Positions 35,605 through 45,396 are shown, counted from the first letter of the stretch. The stretch is DNA of 64,000 nt from Helicobacter sp. 11S02596-1 (GCF_002272825.1 NZ_MLAM01000001.1:124001-188000), one strand, 5' to 3'. Program-made: numbers and translations. Notes: generated from the letters alone by a model not told the origin.

Positions 35605-36859
35605 TCGTGTCTCCATAAAGAATTTCAAGCTCATCATTCACCATATCAGCAAAGTTTTCTCGATGTTTTAGCAATCTATCTTTACCCGCTTCCATCCCAA
35701 CTTCTGCGGCTCTTTTTCTGGTGTTATAATTGCTCGACATACTAAAACCATAAGCCCCCGCATTCTCAAATACGATCAAATCCCCTGCACGCAATGGTGG
35801 GAGCATAACATCTTTTGCAAGATAATCCCCACTCTCACAAATCGGCCCGACAACATCACACAGGCTCTCTGCCTGCATTGGGGTATCTGGGATTTGATTT
35901 TGCGTATCACTTTGGGGGTGATTTTGCCGATACACTTTTATGCGATGCCTCGCCCCATAAAGCGCTGGGCGCATTAAATCATTCATCGCCCCATCGACAA
36001 TCACAAAGCGTTTTTCTTGGGTATGTTTTTCATACAAAACTTTCGTTACCAAATACCCGCTTTCCCCCACGATATATCTCCCCGGCTCACAAATGATGGT
36101 AAAATCCAAACCCTTGAGTGCCCCTAAAATCGCTTGAGCGTAGTCATAAAGTGCGATAGTGTTTTCATTATCATAAGCGATCCCAATCCCCCCGCCCACA
36201 TCAAAAAATTTCAAATCGATTTTAAGGGCAAGCAGTGATCTGGCAAATTCGGCGATTTTTTCGACACTCATAGCGATAGGTGCGAGATCGCTAAGCTGCG
36301 AACCAATATGAAAATGAATGCCGATAGGTTCTAAAAACGAGGATTTTTTGGCATAAAGATAAAGCTTCAAAGCAGTTTCTTTATCCACGCCAAATTTGTT
36401 CTGATGTAGCCCTGTAGAGATGTAAGGGTGGGTTTTGGCATCAATATTGGGATTGACACGGATAGAAATGCGGGCTTTTTTACCCAAGCTTTTTGCGATT
36501 GTCTCGATACGTTCGAGTTCTCCGCTAGATTCGACATTTAAAAACAAAATATCTAGTTTCAAAGCCTCATAGATTTCCTCATCACTTTTCCCCACGCCAC
36601 TAAAAATAATGCGATATTTTTTGACACCTGCTAAAATCGCACGCCTCACCTCGCCGATAGATACACAATCTGCGCCACTTTCAAGCTTTGCAAGCGTGTG
36701 GATGACACTGAGATTGGAATTAGCTTTTAGGGCATAGCAGATTAAATTTTTTCTACCAGAAAAAGCATTTTTGAAACTCAAAAATTGCTTTTTTATCCTA
36801 TCGAGGTCATATACATACAAAGGCGTTTTGTATTTTTGTGCAAGGCTCAAAAAATCCAT
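35591..36859 (-). CDS. lysA: Diaminopimelate decarboxylase
   Basis: Makes lysine from meso-diaminopimelate. The 422-residue PLP enzyme has the Schiff-base lysine in CYALKANSN (about 42-50), HFHIGSQ, GGGIGIAYD, EPGRYIVGESG (about 270), and the second-subunit motif GPICESGDYL (about 345). A polar insert (QNHPQSDTQNQIPDTPMQAE, about 312-331) is longer than in most relatives. It is the first gene of the lysA-pheA-pabA run. A TAGAAT box on this strand at 36902-36907 is a candidate -10. Confidence 0.95.
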   Translation of the reverse strand: MDFLSLAQKYKTPLYVYDLDRIKKQFLSFKNAFSGRKNLICYALKANSNLSVIHTLAKLESGADCVSIGEVRRAILAGVKKYRIIFSGVGKSDEEIYEALKLDILFLNVESSGELERIETIAKSLGKKARISIRVNPNIDAKTHPYISTGLHQNKFGVDKETALKLYLYAKKSSFLEPIGIHFHIGSQLSDLAPIAMSVEKIAEFARSLLALKIDLKFFDVGGGIGIAYDNENTIALYDYAQAILGALKGLDFTIICEPGRYIVGESGYLVTKVLYEKHTQEKRFVIVDGAMNDLMRPALYGARHRIKVYRQNHPQSDTQNQIPDTPMQAESLCDVVGPICESGDYLAKDVMLPPLRAGDLIVFENAGAYGFSMSSNYNTRKRAAEVGMEAGKDRLLKHRENFADMVNDELEILYGDTNGSD

Positions 36860-36952
36860 CTTTGTCCTTATCTTTAATAGAATTTATATAAAAAGGCTAC
36901 AATTCTAACTAAAAGTCTTTAATACAACCATTCAAATACAGGTGAGAGTGCA

Positions 36953-37342
36953 ATGAATCCTAACGAGTTTTTTATTATTGTTTCATTTGTTATTGTTTTT
37001 GGAGTATTTTTTATCACTCTATTGAAACTTTTAAGCAAAAACAAACAAGAATTTGCCCTAAACAATGAAAAACCCATTGATTATAACACCGTAATGCTTT
37101 TGCTTGATTCGAGATACAGCACGGATAAAGAACTTCAAAGGGCGATTGAATATTTTTTCAGCAATTATGAGCAATGGGATTTGAGCAAATCTCAAAAGAA
37201 GAACTTTTTGTTTGCAATCTGCCTACACAAAAAAGCCGATTCAAAAATCATTCTTGAAACACAAAAAAAACTAACTGATTTGAATACAAATTTGAAAAAC
37301 GATTTTGAAAAAATCGTCAAGCGTGCGATTGATATTAGATGA
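36953..37342 (+). CDS. Unknown small membrane-anchored protein
   Basis: A 129-residue protein I do not recognise. It has one N-terminal membrane helix (residues about 6-27), a short basic stretch, and a cytoplasmic-type helical domain (about 40-129) with KPIDYNTVMLLLDSRYSTDK near its start. GGTGAGAG precedes the ATG, and TACAAT (36898-36903) is a possible -10 that overlaps the divergent lysA promoter. Clean codon use and a good start argue for a real gene. It converges on oorC. Confidence 0.7.
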   Translation: MNPNEFFIIVSFVIVFGVFFITLLKLLSKNKQEFALNNEKPIDYNTVMLLLDSRYSTDKELQRAIEYFFSNYEQWDLSKSQKKNFLFAICLHKKADSKIILETQKKLTDLNTNLKNDFEKIVKRAIDIR

Positions 37343-37351
37343 TTTTTAGAT

Positions 37352-37380
37352 GATTTGATGATTCGCAAAATCACCAAATC
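37352..37380. terminator. Hairpin between convergent genes, possible bidirectional terminator
   Basis: A near-perfect hairpin with arms GATTTG-TGATT and AATCA-CAAATC stands between the stop of the unknown plus-strand gene and the end of oorC. Flanking T and A runs are short, so factor-independent termination would be weak. Confidence 0.4.
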
Positions 37381-37390
37381 AAAATGAGTT

Positions 37391-37960
37391 CTAAGATTTT
37401 GCTACGCCAGCTTTCATCGCTTCTAAAGCGTGTTTTTCGCCTAAATCAAATGCTTTTTTATTCAAATCCACCACTTTTGCGGGGACTTTGCTAATCATTG
37501 TATTGAATACCAAGTCCCTATCGACGCATTTGGTGAAAGTTACCGTTACTGCCAGTGCAACTACCGATTGGGTTACGACATTCCCAACCTCTTCTTTTGC
37601 GATGGTGATGATGGGGATCTTATAAATCTGAAACTTCTCAAAATCCTCTGGCGTTGGGAATACTAGATTTGGCTCAACCACCACAATACCGCCTGCTTTG
37701 AGACCAGATTTGAACTGATTATAACTCACTTGTGCCGTAGAAAGCATAAAATCTATCTCGCCCTCATTAGCATAAGGGTAAAGTATCTCATCAGAATCCA
37801 AAAGAATATCAACCTTTGTAGGTCCGCCCCGCACTTGGCTGGTATAGGTAGATGCCTGCACACCATAACCCCCGCCACGGATACGAGACTCAGCGAGTAT
37901 CTCTCCAGCAAGCAAAACCCCCTGCCCGCCAACACCAGTAAATCGCAATTGGGCTTCCAT
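37391..37960 (-). CDS. oorC: 2-oxoglutarate:acceptor oxidoreductase gamma subunit
   Basis: A 189-residue subunit of the CoA-dependent 2-oxoglutarate oxidoreductase that replaces the dehydrogenase complex in the Helicobacter TCA cycle. The FTGVGGQGVLLAGEILAESR opening (residues 6-25) and ASTYTSQVRGGPTK are family hallmarks. It begins one base after oorB and closes the oorDABC operon. Confidence 0.94.
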   Translation of the reverse strand: MEAQLRFTGVGGQGVLLAGEILAESRIRGGGYGVQASTYTSQVRGGPTKVDILLDSDEILYPYANEGEIDFMLSTAQVSYNQFKSGLKAGGIVVVEPNLVFPTPEDFEKFQIYKIPIITIAKEEVGNVVTQSVVALAVTVTFTKCVDRDLVFNTMISKVPAKVVDLNKKAFDLGEKHALEAMKAGVAKS

Positions 37961-37961
37961 A

Positions 37962-38789
37962 TCAATGCCCTCCTTTTTCTTGGGCTTTTTTGATGACTTC
38001 TTTATAGGCTTGGGTGTATTCGGTTTTTGTCGTGTCGTGCTTCAAGACGCCCGTAGGGAATTTCCCCTCTTTTTCTTCATCGCTAAGCTCATCATATTTG
38101 CGTTTTGAAATCGTGCGCGATTCGATCCATTTAAGCGTCTGGACAGCTTCGCCCATCTTGTTTTTACGCCCGAGATTGATATGGCAATTGCTATGGATAT
38201 CAAAAAAACTAAATCCCTCGTGTTTGAATCCCTCAATCAAAACTTTTTCGACCTTTTTGGGGTCTAAAACACTCTCCCTCGCAACAAATGTCGCCCCAGC
38301 CGCATCAGCAAGTTTGCAGGGATCAAAATTGTTATCGATATTCCCATATTGCGCAGTTACCGTCCACATCCCTTTGGGTGTTGTGGGTGAGGTTTGTGAG
38401 TTTGTAAGCCCATAGATAAAGTTATTTACCACTACCAAATTGATGTCAATATTCCGCCGACACGCGTGAATGGTGTGATTCCCCCCAATCGCAAGCGAAT
38501 CACCATCGCCTGATACAACGATGACGTGTTTGTCTGGATTTGCCATCTTGATACCCGTAGCATAAGCCAAAGCCCTGCCGTGCGTGGTATGAACGGTGTT
38601 ACAATTCACATAAGAACTCATCCGCCCGCTACAACCAATCCCACTTACCAAACACACATCATTCATCTTCCAGCCAATCGCATCAATCGCCCGAATGATT
38701 GACTTCAAGATAACGCCATCGCCACAGCCCCAACACCACAAAGTGGGCATTTTCTCCACTCGTAAATATTCATCATAATTAAATGCCAT
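37962..38789 (-). CDS. oorB: 2-oxoglutarate:acceptor oxidoreductase beta (TPP-binding) subunit
   Basis: A 275-residue TPP-binding subunit. It has CWGCGDG near residue 19-25, the GDGDSLAIGGNHTIHACRRN (about 95-114) Mg/TPP motif, and NNFIYGLTNSQTSPTTPKG. The cysteines C19, C22 and C49 fit the cluster ligands known for this family. It abuts oorA and oorC with no gap. Confidence 0.95.
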   Translation of the reverse strand: MAFNYDEYLRVEKMPTLWCWGCGDGVILKSIIRAIDAIGWKMNDVCLVSGIGCSGRMSSYVNCNTVHTTHGRALAYATGIKMANPDKHVIVVSGDGDSLAIGGNHTIHACRRNIDINLVVVNNFIYGLTNSQTSPTTPKGMWTVTAQYGNIDNNFDPCKLADAAGATFVARESVLDPKKVEKVLIEGFKHEGFSFFDIHSNCHINLGRKNKMGEAVQTLKWIESRTISKRKYDELSDEEKEGKFPTGVLKHDTTKTEYTQAYKEVIKKAQEKGGH

Positions 38790-39917
38790 TTAGATCTCCT
38801 TTAGCTTAGAGATAATTTGTGCAGGCGAGATACTGCGCCCATTTGCCTGCCCCATAAAATGCACTTTTCTTTGCAGGATTCTCTCGATTTCTTCGATATA
38901 TTGCCCTTTATTGAGCTCAATGACTAAGATTTTTTCAAATCTTTCACCCAACGCTTTGATTTGTTTTTCAGGGCTAGGCCAAATCGTGATCGGACGGAAA
39001 AGCCCGACTTTCTTGCCATTTTGTTTTTTGAGCTCCACCATCGCTTCTTTTACTGCCAAAGACACCGAGCCATACGCAATGATAGCGACCTCAGCATTTT
39101 CAAGATCAAGCTCTTCGTTTTTGCTAATGGTATCAATGCGGGATTGTATCTTGCCAAACAAGCGATCAATCAAGGCTTGACCGAGCTTCGCATCTTCGGT
39201 TGGAAATCCGATAGGTCCGTGATGAAGTCCCGTGATATGGTAGCGATAGCCTTTGAAAAATGGATTCAAAACAGCCGGCTCATTTTCAGGGACACCATAG
39301 GGCTGGTAATCCTTAGGATCGCCATCAAAGGTTTTTCGATTGACAATTGTTTTTTGCATTTCTTCCAGATCAGGAATCATCGTCTTACCATACATATGCC
39401 CAATCGTCTCATCCATTAGCAAAAATACCGGTGTCATCAGTTCTTCTGCTAGATTGAATGCCCGAAATGCCTCTGTATAAGACTCCGCTAGATTCCCCGG
39501 CGCAATAGCGACAGATTTGTAATCGCCGTGAGTGGGGTGTTTCAAAAAAGAAATATCACCTTGTGCGACACGGGTAGGCATCCCCGTGGAGGGACCTGAA
39601 CGCATTACATCAGCGATTACGAGCGGGATTTCAGCCATAAAGCCCAGCCCGATTTGCTCGACTTTGAGAGAAATCCCCGGTCCCGAGCTTCCCGTCATTG
39701 ATTTGACACCACTCATACTCGCCCCAAGCGAAACTGAAATCCCGCTAATCTCATCTTCCATCTGGATAAAATGCCCACCATATTTTGGAAGCAAAACACT
39801 CATTTGATGCATAATATCTGAGGATGGCGTGATGGGATAACCCCCATAAAACCTACACCCAGCCTCGATAGCAGCCATCGCCACTAATTCATTTCCACCA
39901 GAAATAACTTCTCGCAT
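38790..39917 (-). CDS. oorA: 2-oxoglutarate:acceptor oxidoreductase alpha subunit
   Basis: A 375-residue subunit that opens with the pyruvate:ferredoxin oxidoreductase-like domain (GCRFYGGYPITPSSDIMHQM near 20-39) and continues with ISVSLGASMSG and GPSTGMPTRVAQGD. The C-terminal domain (about 255-375) binds CoA in relatives. AAGGGAAG precedes the ATG. It lies 25 bp after oorD. Confidence 0.95.
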   Translation of the reverse strand: MREVISGGNELVAMAAIEAGCRFYGGYPITPSSDIMHQMSVLLPKYGGHFIQMEDEISGISVSLGASMSGVKSMTGSSGPGISLKVEQIGLGFMAEIPLVIADVMRSGPSTGMPTRVAQGDISFLKHPTHGDYKSVAIAPGNLAESYTEAFRAFNLAEELMTPVFLLMDETIGHMYGKTMIPDLEEMQKTIVNRKTFDGDPKDYQPYGVPENEPAVLNPFFKGYRYHITGLHHGPIGFPTEDAKLGQALIDRLFGKIQSRIDTISKNEELDLENAEVAIIAYGSVSLAVKEAMVELKKQNGKKVGLFRPITIWPSPEKQIKALGERFEKILVIELNKGQYIEEIERILQRKVHFMGQANGRSISPAQIISKLKEI

Positions 39918-39942
39918 TATCTTCCCTTTTTTAGATAAAGTT

Positions 39943-40260
39943 TTAATTCAACAACATAAAATTATTTTCTCTGACCTTTTGCGCCCTTTCTTGTGCAGCT
40001 TGAGAAACCTTTGCAAATTTGAATTCTTTTCTATCGGCGACATAAATCGCAAAATCCGGGCAGTGCAATTCGCAATCTAAGCAACCGATACAACTCTCTG
40101 GATGGGCAACCTCAACGATTTTACCTAGCACCTTGTTCGCATCAAGTCGCATACCCAAAACACCAGCAGGACACAAAGAAACACAAATATCACAACCCTT
40201 GCAACGATCTTCATTCACCCAGACGGGCTTATCCTTTGGAGCAACCATATTAGACATCAT
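39943..40260 (-). CDS. oorD: 2-oxoglutarate:acceptor oxidoreductase delta (ferredoxin-like) subunit
   Basis: A 105-residue protein with two [4Fe-4S] motifs: CKGCDICVSLCP (about 21-32) and CIGCLDCELHCPD (about 57-69). It passes electrons from the OorAB core to the acceptor. AGGAG precedes two neighbouring ATG codons (40260 and 40257); either may be used. First gene of the operon. The 257 bp upstream, to the end of mltG, hold the operon promoter and no gene I can support. Confidence 0.94.
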   Translation of the reverse strand: MMSNMVAPKDKPVWVNEDRCKGCDICVSLCPAGVLGMRLDANKVLGKIVEVAHPESCIGCLDCELHCPDFAIYVADRKEFKFAKVSQAAQERAQKVRENNFMLLN

Positions 40261-40517
40261 TTTCTCCTTTGATTGACATATTCAGTTCAGCAATCCCCAC
40301 CCCTAAAACGGCAGATTCAACCTTCAATCCAAAAATAGTAACATAAAATCTTGAATAATCCCAATTGTATCTTTGTCAAAAATTTCAAAATGGGACTTCG
40401 CCTTTGAAACCCATTGCGCTTTCTAAAAATTTATTAGCCTTAAAAAATCAAATCCAAAAAACTTTCAAAAATCTGCCATCAAAATCTTACCATCGTCTCT
40501 ATAAAATTCAATAGAAT

Positions 40518-41453
40518 CTAGCGGATATTTTTCAAATGTTGTTGGTAAGTGGTGCTAAAAATATGATTCCCATTCCTTGTCTTTACAAAATACAGATATT
40601 TCACATCTGCTGGGTTGATGACTGCCAAAATCGCATCCATACTCACGCTCCCGACTGGATAGGGAGGGACACCACGATATTTGTAGGTATTATAAGGCGT
40701 GGTATCTTTTTTGATACGTTCAGGCGTTACTTTTGTGTGCGAATACTGCCCATAATTGAGCGATCCATCCATTTGTAGTGGCATACCAATTTTTATCCGA
40801 TTGTAGATAACTGCAGCCACGATAGGCATTTCCTCTTGATTTGCGGCTTCTTTTTGCACGATCGAAGCAAGCGTTACATAACGAAACCATTGTTTCTCAT
40901 CAAAACGCCCCAAAACCTTCATCGCTAATTCTTTATGCTTATTCATTGATTGGCTCACGAGATATTGCATTAAATAATTCGCACTAATCCCCAATGGTAA
41001 TTTATACGTATTTGGCAAAATCACCCCATCTGGAAATGGCGCATACCGGTGGTAAGCTTCCCATAGATCAGCTTCTTTGAGTCCAAAAATATTGCTCGCA
41101 TCACGGATAAAAAAATACATTGTCTCACCCGGTATAAGTGTAATATCTTTCAAAGCAGCCTTGGACTTGGTGAGGCGGTATAAAAAATCGCCCTTAGTAA
41201 GCTCAGTCTCTCCAATATCTATCCACCCGCTTTGTGGCTTTCCCATTATGCGCAAAATATATTTATCAAAACCATTCACATCAAAATTATTTTTAGACAA
41301 ATATGTTATAATCCCAGCAATCGACCCCTGTGGCATATAAATAACGCTACTCGAACGCATAGGAATACTTAAATAAAAAAAGATCGACACCGCTATGAGT
41401 AAAATCGTATCAAAAAAAATACTTAGCCTCATTATTTTCTTTGTTATTATCAT
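40518..41453 (-). CDS. mltG: Endolytic murein transglycosylase MltG (YceG family)
   Basis: Cuts nascent glycan strands in the periplasm. From the ATG at 41453 it is 311 residues: an N-terminal membrane anchor (about 8-30), a LysM-like middle part (about 35-120) and the YceG catalytic domain, with the conserved glutamate in LASIVQKEAANQEEMPIVAA and later YNTYKYRGVPPYPVGS. Two starts are possible (41453 and 41432), both with weak ribosome sites. An open frame of 43 more codons upstream has no anchor logic. The 5' end overlaps head-to-head with the AsmA-like gene starting at 41395. Confidence 0.9.
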   Translation of the reverse strand: MIITKKIMRLSIFFDTILLIAVSIFFYLSIPMRSSSVIYMPQGSIAGIITYLSKNNFDVNGFDKYILRIMGKPQSGWIDIGETELTKGDFLYRLTKSKAALKDITLIPGETMYFFIRDASNIFGLKEADLWEAYHRYAPFPDGVILPNTYKLPLGISANYLMQYLVSQSMNKHKELAMKVLGRFDEKQWFRYVTLASIVQKEAANQEEMPIVAAVIYNRIKIGMPLQMDGSLNYGQYSHTKVTPERIKKDTTPYNTYKYRGVPPYPVGSVSMDAILAVINPADVKYLYFVKTRNGNHIFSTTYQQHLKNIR

Positions 41454-44436
41454 CACACTTCTTTTTGCAGGGTATAAAGTTTTATCTGATGGGTTTTCTA
41501 TCCAACATCTCAAAATTGGTAAAATTAATATCGATGCATTGTATCTAAAACTAGACAATAAGCTCATACTTGACATCGGCAAGCTCGATGTATCCGCCTA
41601 TCTCAAAGCAGATACCCAACAACCCCTCGACATAGAAGCCTTTACTGAAAATATCAAATACGGCATTTGGGCGGTGTCTTATTTCCAAAGACTCAGTATC
41701 AAAAAAATCGTTTTAGATGAGAACAGAGAAGCCTCTGTGATTTATGATGGCAAGCAATACCAACTAAAATTCCCCAATATCCAAGCGGATTTTGCGATCG
41801 AAAATGATGGCAAAGATATCCATCTCAAAATCCTCAACCTCATCTTCAAAAATGCCAGTATCCAAACCGATGGGAATATCATTTACTCGACCCAAACCAG
41901 AAAACTCGGTTTCAATCTCGCTATATCCCCACTGCAATCAAAAAATGCCGTGCTTTATCTGCAAGGCATCACCAATCTCAAAACGCTTGAACTCAAAGCC
42001 AAAACCTCTGAAATCAAAGATATTGCATTCTTGCAACCATTTTTTGAGAAAATCGACGAACCCGAACTGCAAGAATGGATTTTTGAGAAAATAAAATTCT
42101 CCAGCCTCCAAATCTTTGCAACAAAGATTCAAGCAACGCTCACAAAAAGGCACTTTCTAGCAACATTGATTAAAAATGCCAACATCCAAATGCGTCTAAA
42201 AAATCCAGAAATTTATCTTGATAACAATCTCGAACCCATCCGTGCCAAACAAGCCAACCTAAAACTAGAAAATCAAAAAGTTGCTATTGGCTTACAAAAT
42301 CCCGTGTATGGAGATACCGACCTAGATGGCTCAGCACTTAGCGTCTCTAATCTGCTTGAATCCCCTAAACTTGATATAAAGATCATTTCCAAACAAGCCC
42401 GCTACACCCAAGCTATCAAAAATTTACTGGGCGTCTATGGCATCACGTTGCCATTAGAAGCCATCGAATCGCCTCTGGATACAAATATCAATCTTTCTAT
42501 CCAGTTTTTGCAAGATTCTGAGCCTATTTTTAGCGCCAAAGGGCTCATCAGCTCCCAAGAAAACCATTTCTTGCTATATGACATCCCCTTAGATATCCAA
42601 AATGCCAATGTCTCCCTTGACATCACGCCTGAATCCAAATACGTTTATATCAATACGATCCACACCAGATACCAAAATATCGCTGATATTGACACGAATA
42701 TCACTCTCAATCTCCAAGATAAAAATCTCCAAGCCAGCACAGCCATCCACAAACTCCAAATCAGCACCAATAACGACATCAATACCCAGCCCTATCAAGC
42801 CCCTATAGTAGCTAAAGAGAGCCAAGAACAAAACGAGCAAAAAGACCAAGAACATCAAGAAGACACACAAAAAACACCAGCAGACAAAGAAACGCCAACA
42901 AATGAAGAAACATCAATAGATAAAGAAGTGCCAAACGAAATACCCACAAACCAAACAGCCCAAGCCAACCAAAATGATCAAAAATTGCCCGCTCAAACGC
43001 CCCAAAACCCAGAATCCCTCAAAAGAAAAATCATCGAGGCTATCAAAGCAGAATCTCAAAAAAAATTCACGAAAGATATTTTTTATGCCGACAGCCAAAA
43101 TCTCCCCACGCTTGCTCTTGACGTCGATTTTTCAAACCCAGAATCCGTAATTTTAGACATACCTGAGTTTGACATTGAAGCAAAGATGGATGATGATTTT
43201 TATACATTCAACGCAAAAGATTTAAGCAAATTTGCCCCCTATTCCCCGCTAATGCAATACCTTGCTATCAAAAATGGCAACCTCCAAATCGCAACACATC
43301 GTTTTGAAAATATTGACTTTGAAGTCCAACTATCGGGTCTCAATCTCCCACTTTACCAAAAAGATGGTAGCCAGCTTGATAAGATTGCTATTTCAGGCAA
43401 TATCAATAATGATGTCATCACCGCTTCCTCTCCAAGCCAAGATATTACCCTCAACATCAAAGACAATCAAACCAACATTGCCTTCAAAAATCTTGATTTC
43501 AACCTCGATGAATTTCTCAAAAGCGACATCCCTGCAATCAAAGAAATGCTTGCCCCATCAAAGCTCAAGCTCACACAAAAACAAATCGAAGAAGAAACGC
43601 ATTTTATACGCGAAAAACAAAGGTATGAACGCCTCCACAATATCAAACCCCAAATCACTACGATTGATTCAGACAACACTACCATCACGTATAAGGGCTA
43701 TCAAATCCCTTTAGAAAATATCAATGCAAGAATCCGCGATGGGAGATTTGGAGCTGATGGGACTTACAAAAATGGTGTCGCCAATCTTGACATCGCCCAT
43801 CAAAATATCCTCATCAAAGCCAATAATTTCAGTGGTGATTTCGTCAATAAAATCCTCAAAAAAAATATGATCAGGGGCGGGCTTTATACCCTTATAGGCG
43901 CTTATAGAGATGATATTTTCAATGGCGAACTCAAACTCCAAAACACACTTTTTAAAGATTTTGCACTTTTGCAAAATATCATTAATCTCATCGATACCGT
44001 CCCCTCACTCATCGTATTCAAAAATCCCAATATCGGCATTGATGGCTATGAAATCCAAAAAGGCAGTATCACATTTGCGATCAACTCCAAATATATCGGA
44101 TTTGAACATATCAATCTCATCGGGCAATCGATGGATATCGATGGGAATGGTATCATCGAGCTCGGATCAGATGAAATCAATATGAATCTCACTATATCGA
44201 CCATCAAAAATCTCAGCAATATCATCAACAAAATACCCGTAGTGGGCTATCTGATACTTGGTGATGAGGGAAAAATCTCGACTAATATTATTGTCAATGG
44301 CACGCTAGAAAAACCCAAAACAGAAATCACGCTGGCTGAAGACACCATCAAAGCACCATTTAACATCTTGCGTAGGGTTTTTACACCCATTGATATTATT
44401 GTCGATGAGATAAAAAACGAAATGAAAAAAAATTGA
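41395..44436 (+). CDS. AsmA/DUF3971-type large envelope protein
   Basis: A 1013-residue protein with an N-terminal membrane anchor (ILSLIIFFVIIITLLFAGY) and a long, beta-rich periplasmic body. The C-terminal third resembles the AsmA-like/DUF3971 domain (IINLIDTVPSLIVFKNPNI, then GGLYTLIGAYRDDIFNG and IPVVGYLILG). Proteins of this superfamily bridge the periplasm and help phospholipid transport to the outer membrane. A low-complexity insert of E, Q, T, K and P (about residues 470-545) interrupts the body. The start overlaps mltG by about 40-60 bases on the opposite strand. Exact function in Helicobacter is not known. Confidence 0.82.
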   Translation: MSKIVSKKILSLIIFFVIIITLLFAGYKVLSDGFSIQHLKIGKINIDALYLKLDNKLILDIGKLDVSAYLKADTQQPLDIEAFTENIKYGIWAVSYFQRLSIKKIVLDENREASVIYDGKQYQLKFPNIQADFAIENDGKDIHLKILNLIFKNASIQTDGNIIYSTQTRKLGFNLAISPLQSKNAVLYLQGITNLKTLELKAKTSEIKDIAFLQPFFEKIDEPELQEWIFEKIKFSSLQIFATKIQATLTKRHFLATLIKNANIQMRLKNPEIYLDNNLEPIRAKQANLKLENQKVAIGLQNPVYGDTDLDGSALSVSNLLESPKLDIKIISKQARYTQAIKNLLGVYGITLPLEAIESPLDTNINLSIQFLQDSEPIFSAKGLISSQENHFLLYDIPLDIQNANVSLDITPESKYVYINTIHTRYQNIADIDTNITLNLQDKNLQASTAIHKLQISTNNDINTQPYQAPIVAKESQEQNEQKDQEHQEDTQKTPADKETPTNEETSIDKEVPNEIPTNQTAQANQNDQKLPAQTPQNPESLKRKIIEAIKAESQKKFTKDIFYADSQNLPTLALDVDFSNPESVILDIPEFDIEAKMDDDFYTFNAKDLSKFAPYSPLMQYLAIKNGNLQIATHRFENIDFEVQLSGLNLPLYQKDGSQLDKIAISGNINNDVITASSPSQDITLNIKDNQTNIAFKNLDFNLDEFLKSDIPAIKEMLAPSKLKLTQKQIEEETHFIREKQRYERLHNIKPQITTIDSDNTTITYKGYQIPLENINARIRDGRFGADGTYKNGVANLDIAHQNILIKANNFSGDFVNKILKKNMIRGGLYTLIGAYRDDIFNGELKLQNTLFKDFALLQNIINLIDTVPSLIVFKNPNIGIDGYEIQKGSITFAINSKYIGFEHINLIGQSMDIDGNGIIELGSDEINMNLTISTIKNLSNIINKIPVVGYLILGDEGKISTNIIVNGTLEKPKTEITLAEDTIKAPFNILRRVFTPIDIIVDEIKNEMKKN

Positions 44437-44464
44437 TTTGAATATTAAATTTAATATTCAATAC

Positions 44465-44470
44465 TATAAT
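44465..44470 (+). promoter_or_regulatory. Putative -10 box for feoA-nth
   Basis: TATAAT in ATACTATAATGAAT, 46 bp before the feoA start, in the short gap after the AsmA-like gene. Confidence 0.45.
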
Positions 44471-44515
44471 GAATCAAATTATGAATAAGCAAAAATTTCA
44501 AATCAAAGGATCGCA

Positions 44516-44749
44516 ATGACGCTCGATCAATGTGAAAAAGGCAAATCATACAAAATAAAAAATATTGATTTTTGCGACAATGCTCTAAAAAATCGCTTCA
44601 TATCATTTGGGATTGCCAAAAATGCAATTTTTACACTCCTATATTGCTCGACAAAAAAATCAACCCTAGCTATCTCTATCAACCAATCCCAAATCGCCCT
44701 GCGAGAGCACGAGGCAAAATACATCGAAGTCGAGCAAATGCCACAATGA
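44516..44749 (+). CDS. feoA: FeoA-domain protein
   Basis: A 77-residue SH3-like FeoA domain protein (ALKNRFISFGIAKNAIFTLL, then LAISINQSQIALREHEAKYI). FeoA proteins assist the ferrous iron transporter FeoB, which is not adjacent here. AAAGGATCG precedes the ATG. The stop overlaps the nth start as ATGA. The pairing with the Fe-S enzyme endonuclease III is a Helicobacter feature and may only reflect operon packing. Confidence 0.85.
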   Translation: MTLDQCEKGKSYKIKNIDFCDNALKNRFISFGIAKNAIFTLLYCSTKKSTLAISINQSQIALREHEAKYIEVEQMPQ

Positions 44750-45384
44750 CAAAAAAACAACGCATTTTAGAGATAAAAAAGCGGTTTTTAGAGCATTACC
44801 CCAATCCAAAAACTGAACTCAAATACCGCAATATCTATGAATTATTGGTTTGTGTAATGCTTTCAGCCCAATGCACAGACAAGCGGGTCAATATCGTTAC
44901 TCCCGCACTTTTTGCGAGATACCCCACGCCAGAGATGCTCGCAAAAGCCGATATAAAAGAGCTCAAAGAAATCATCAAATCGGTTTCGTTTTTTAACAAC
45001 AAAGCGAGCAATCTCATCAAAATGGCAAACCAAATCATCAATGATTTTGATGGCAAAATCCCCACCAGCCAAGAGGAGCTAAAAACCCTCGCAGGCGTGG
45101 GACAAAAAACGGCGAATGTCGTTTTGATCGAATATTTTGAGGCCAATTATATGGCTGTGGATACGCACGTATTTAGAACATCGCATCGATTGGGGCTAAG
45201 CAAAGAAAAAACCGCCATTGCCACAGAAGTAGAACTCACAAAACTTTTCAAGACAGATTTGAGCATTCTCCATCAGGCATTTGTGCTTTTTGGCAGGTAT
45301 ATCTGCAAAGCCATCAAACCAGAATGCCATAATTGTTTTGTGGTGGATTTCTGCACCTCAAAGAGCAATTTCAAACCCGCATAA
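44746..45384 (+). CDS. nth: Endonuclease III
   Basis: A 212-residue base-excision repair glycosylase/AP lyase for oxidised pyrimidines. It shows the helix-hairpin-helix LAGVGQKTANVVL with the catalytic lysine (K118-K120 region), the catalytic aspartate in MAVDTHVFR, and the [4Fe-4S] ligands C-x6-C-x2-C-x5-C (CKAIKPECHNCFVVDFC). The ATG overlaps the feoA stop; the frame upstream is feoA in another register. Confidence 0.96.
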   Translation: MTKKQRILEIKKRFLEHYPNPKTELKYRNIYELLVCVMLSAQCTDKRVNIVTPALFARYPTPEMLAKADIKELKEIIKSVSFFNNKASNLIKMANQIINDFDGKIPTSQEELKTLAGVGQKTANVVLIEYFEANYMAVDTHVFRTSHRLGLSKEKTAIATEVELTKLFKTDLSILHQAFVLFGRYICKAIKPECHNCFVVDFCTSKSNFKPA

Positions 45385-45396
45385 AGAAAATCTAGG

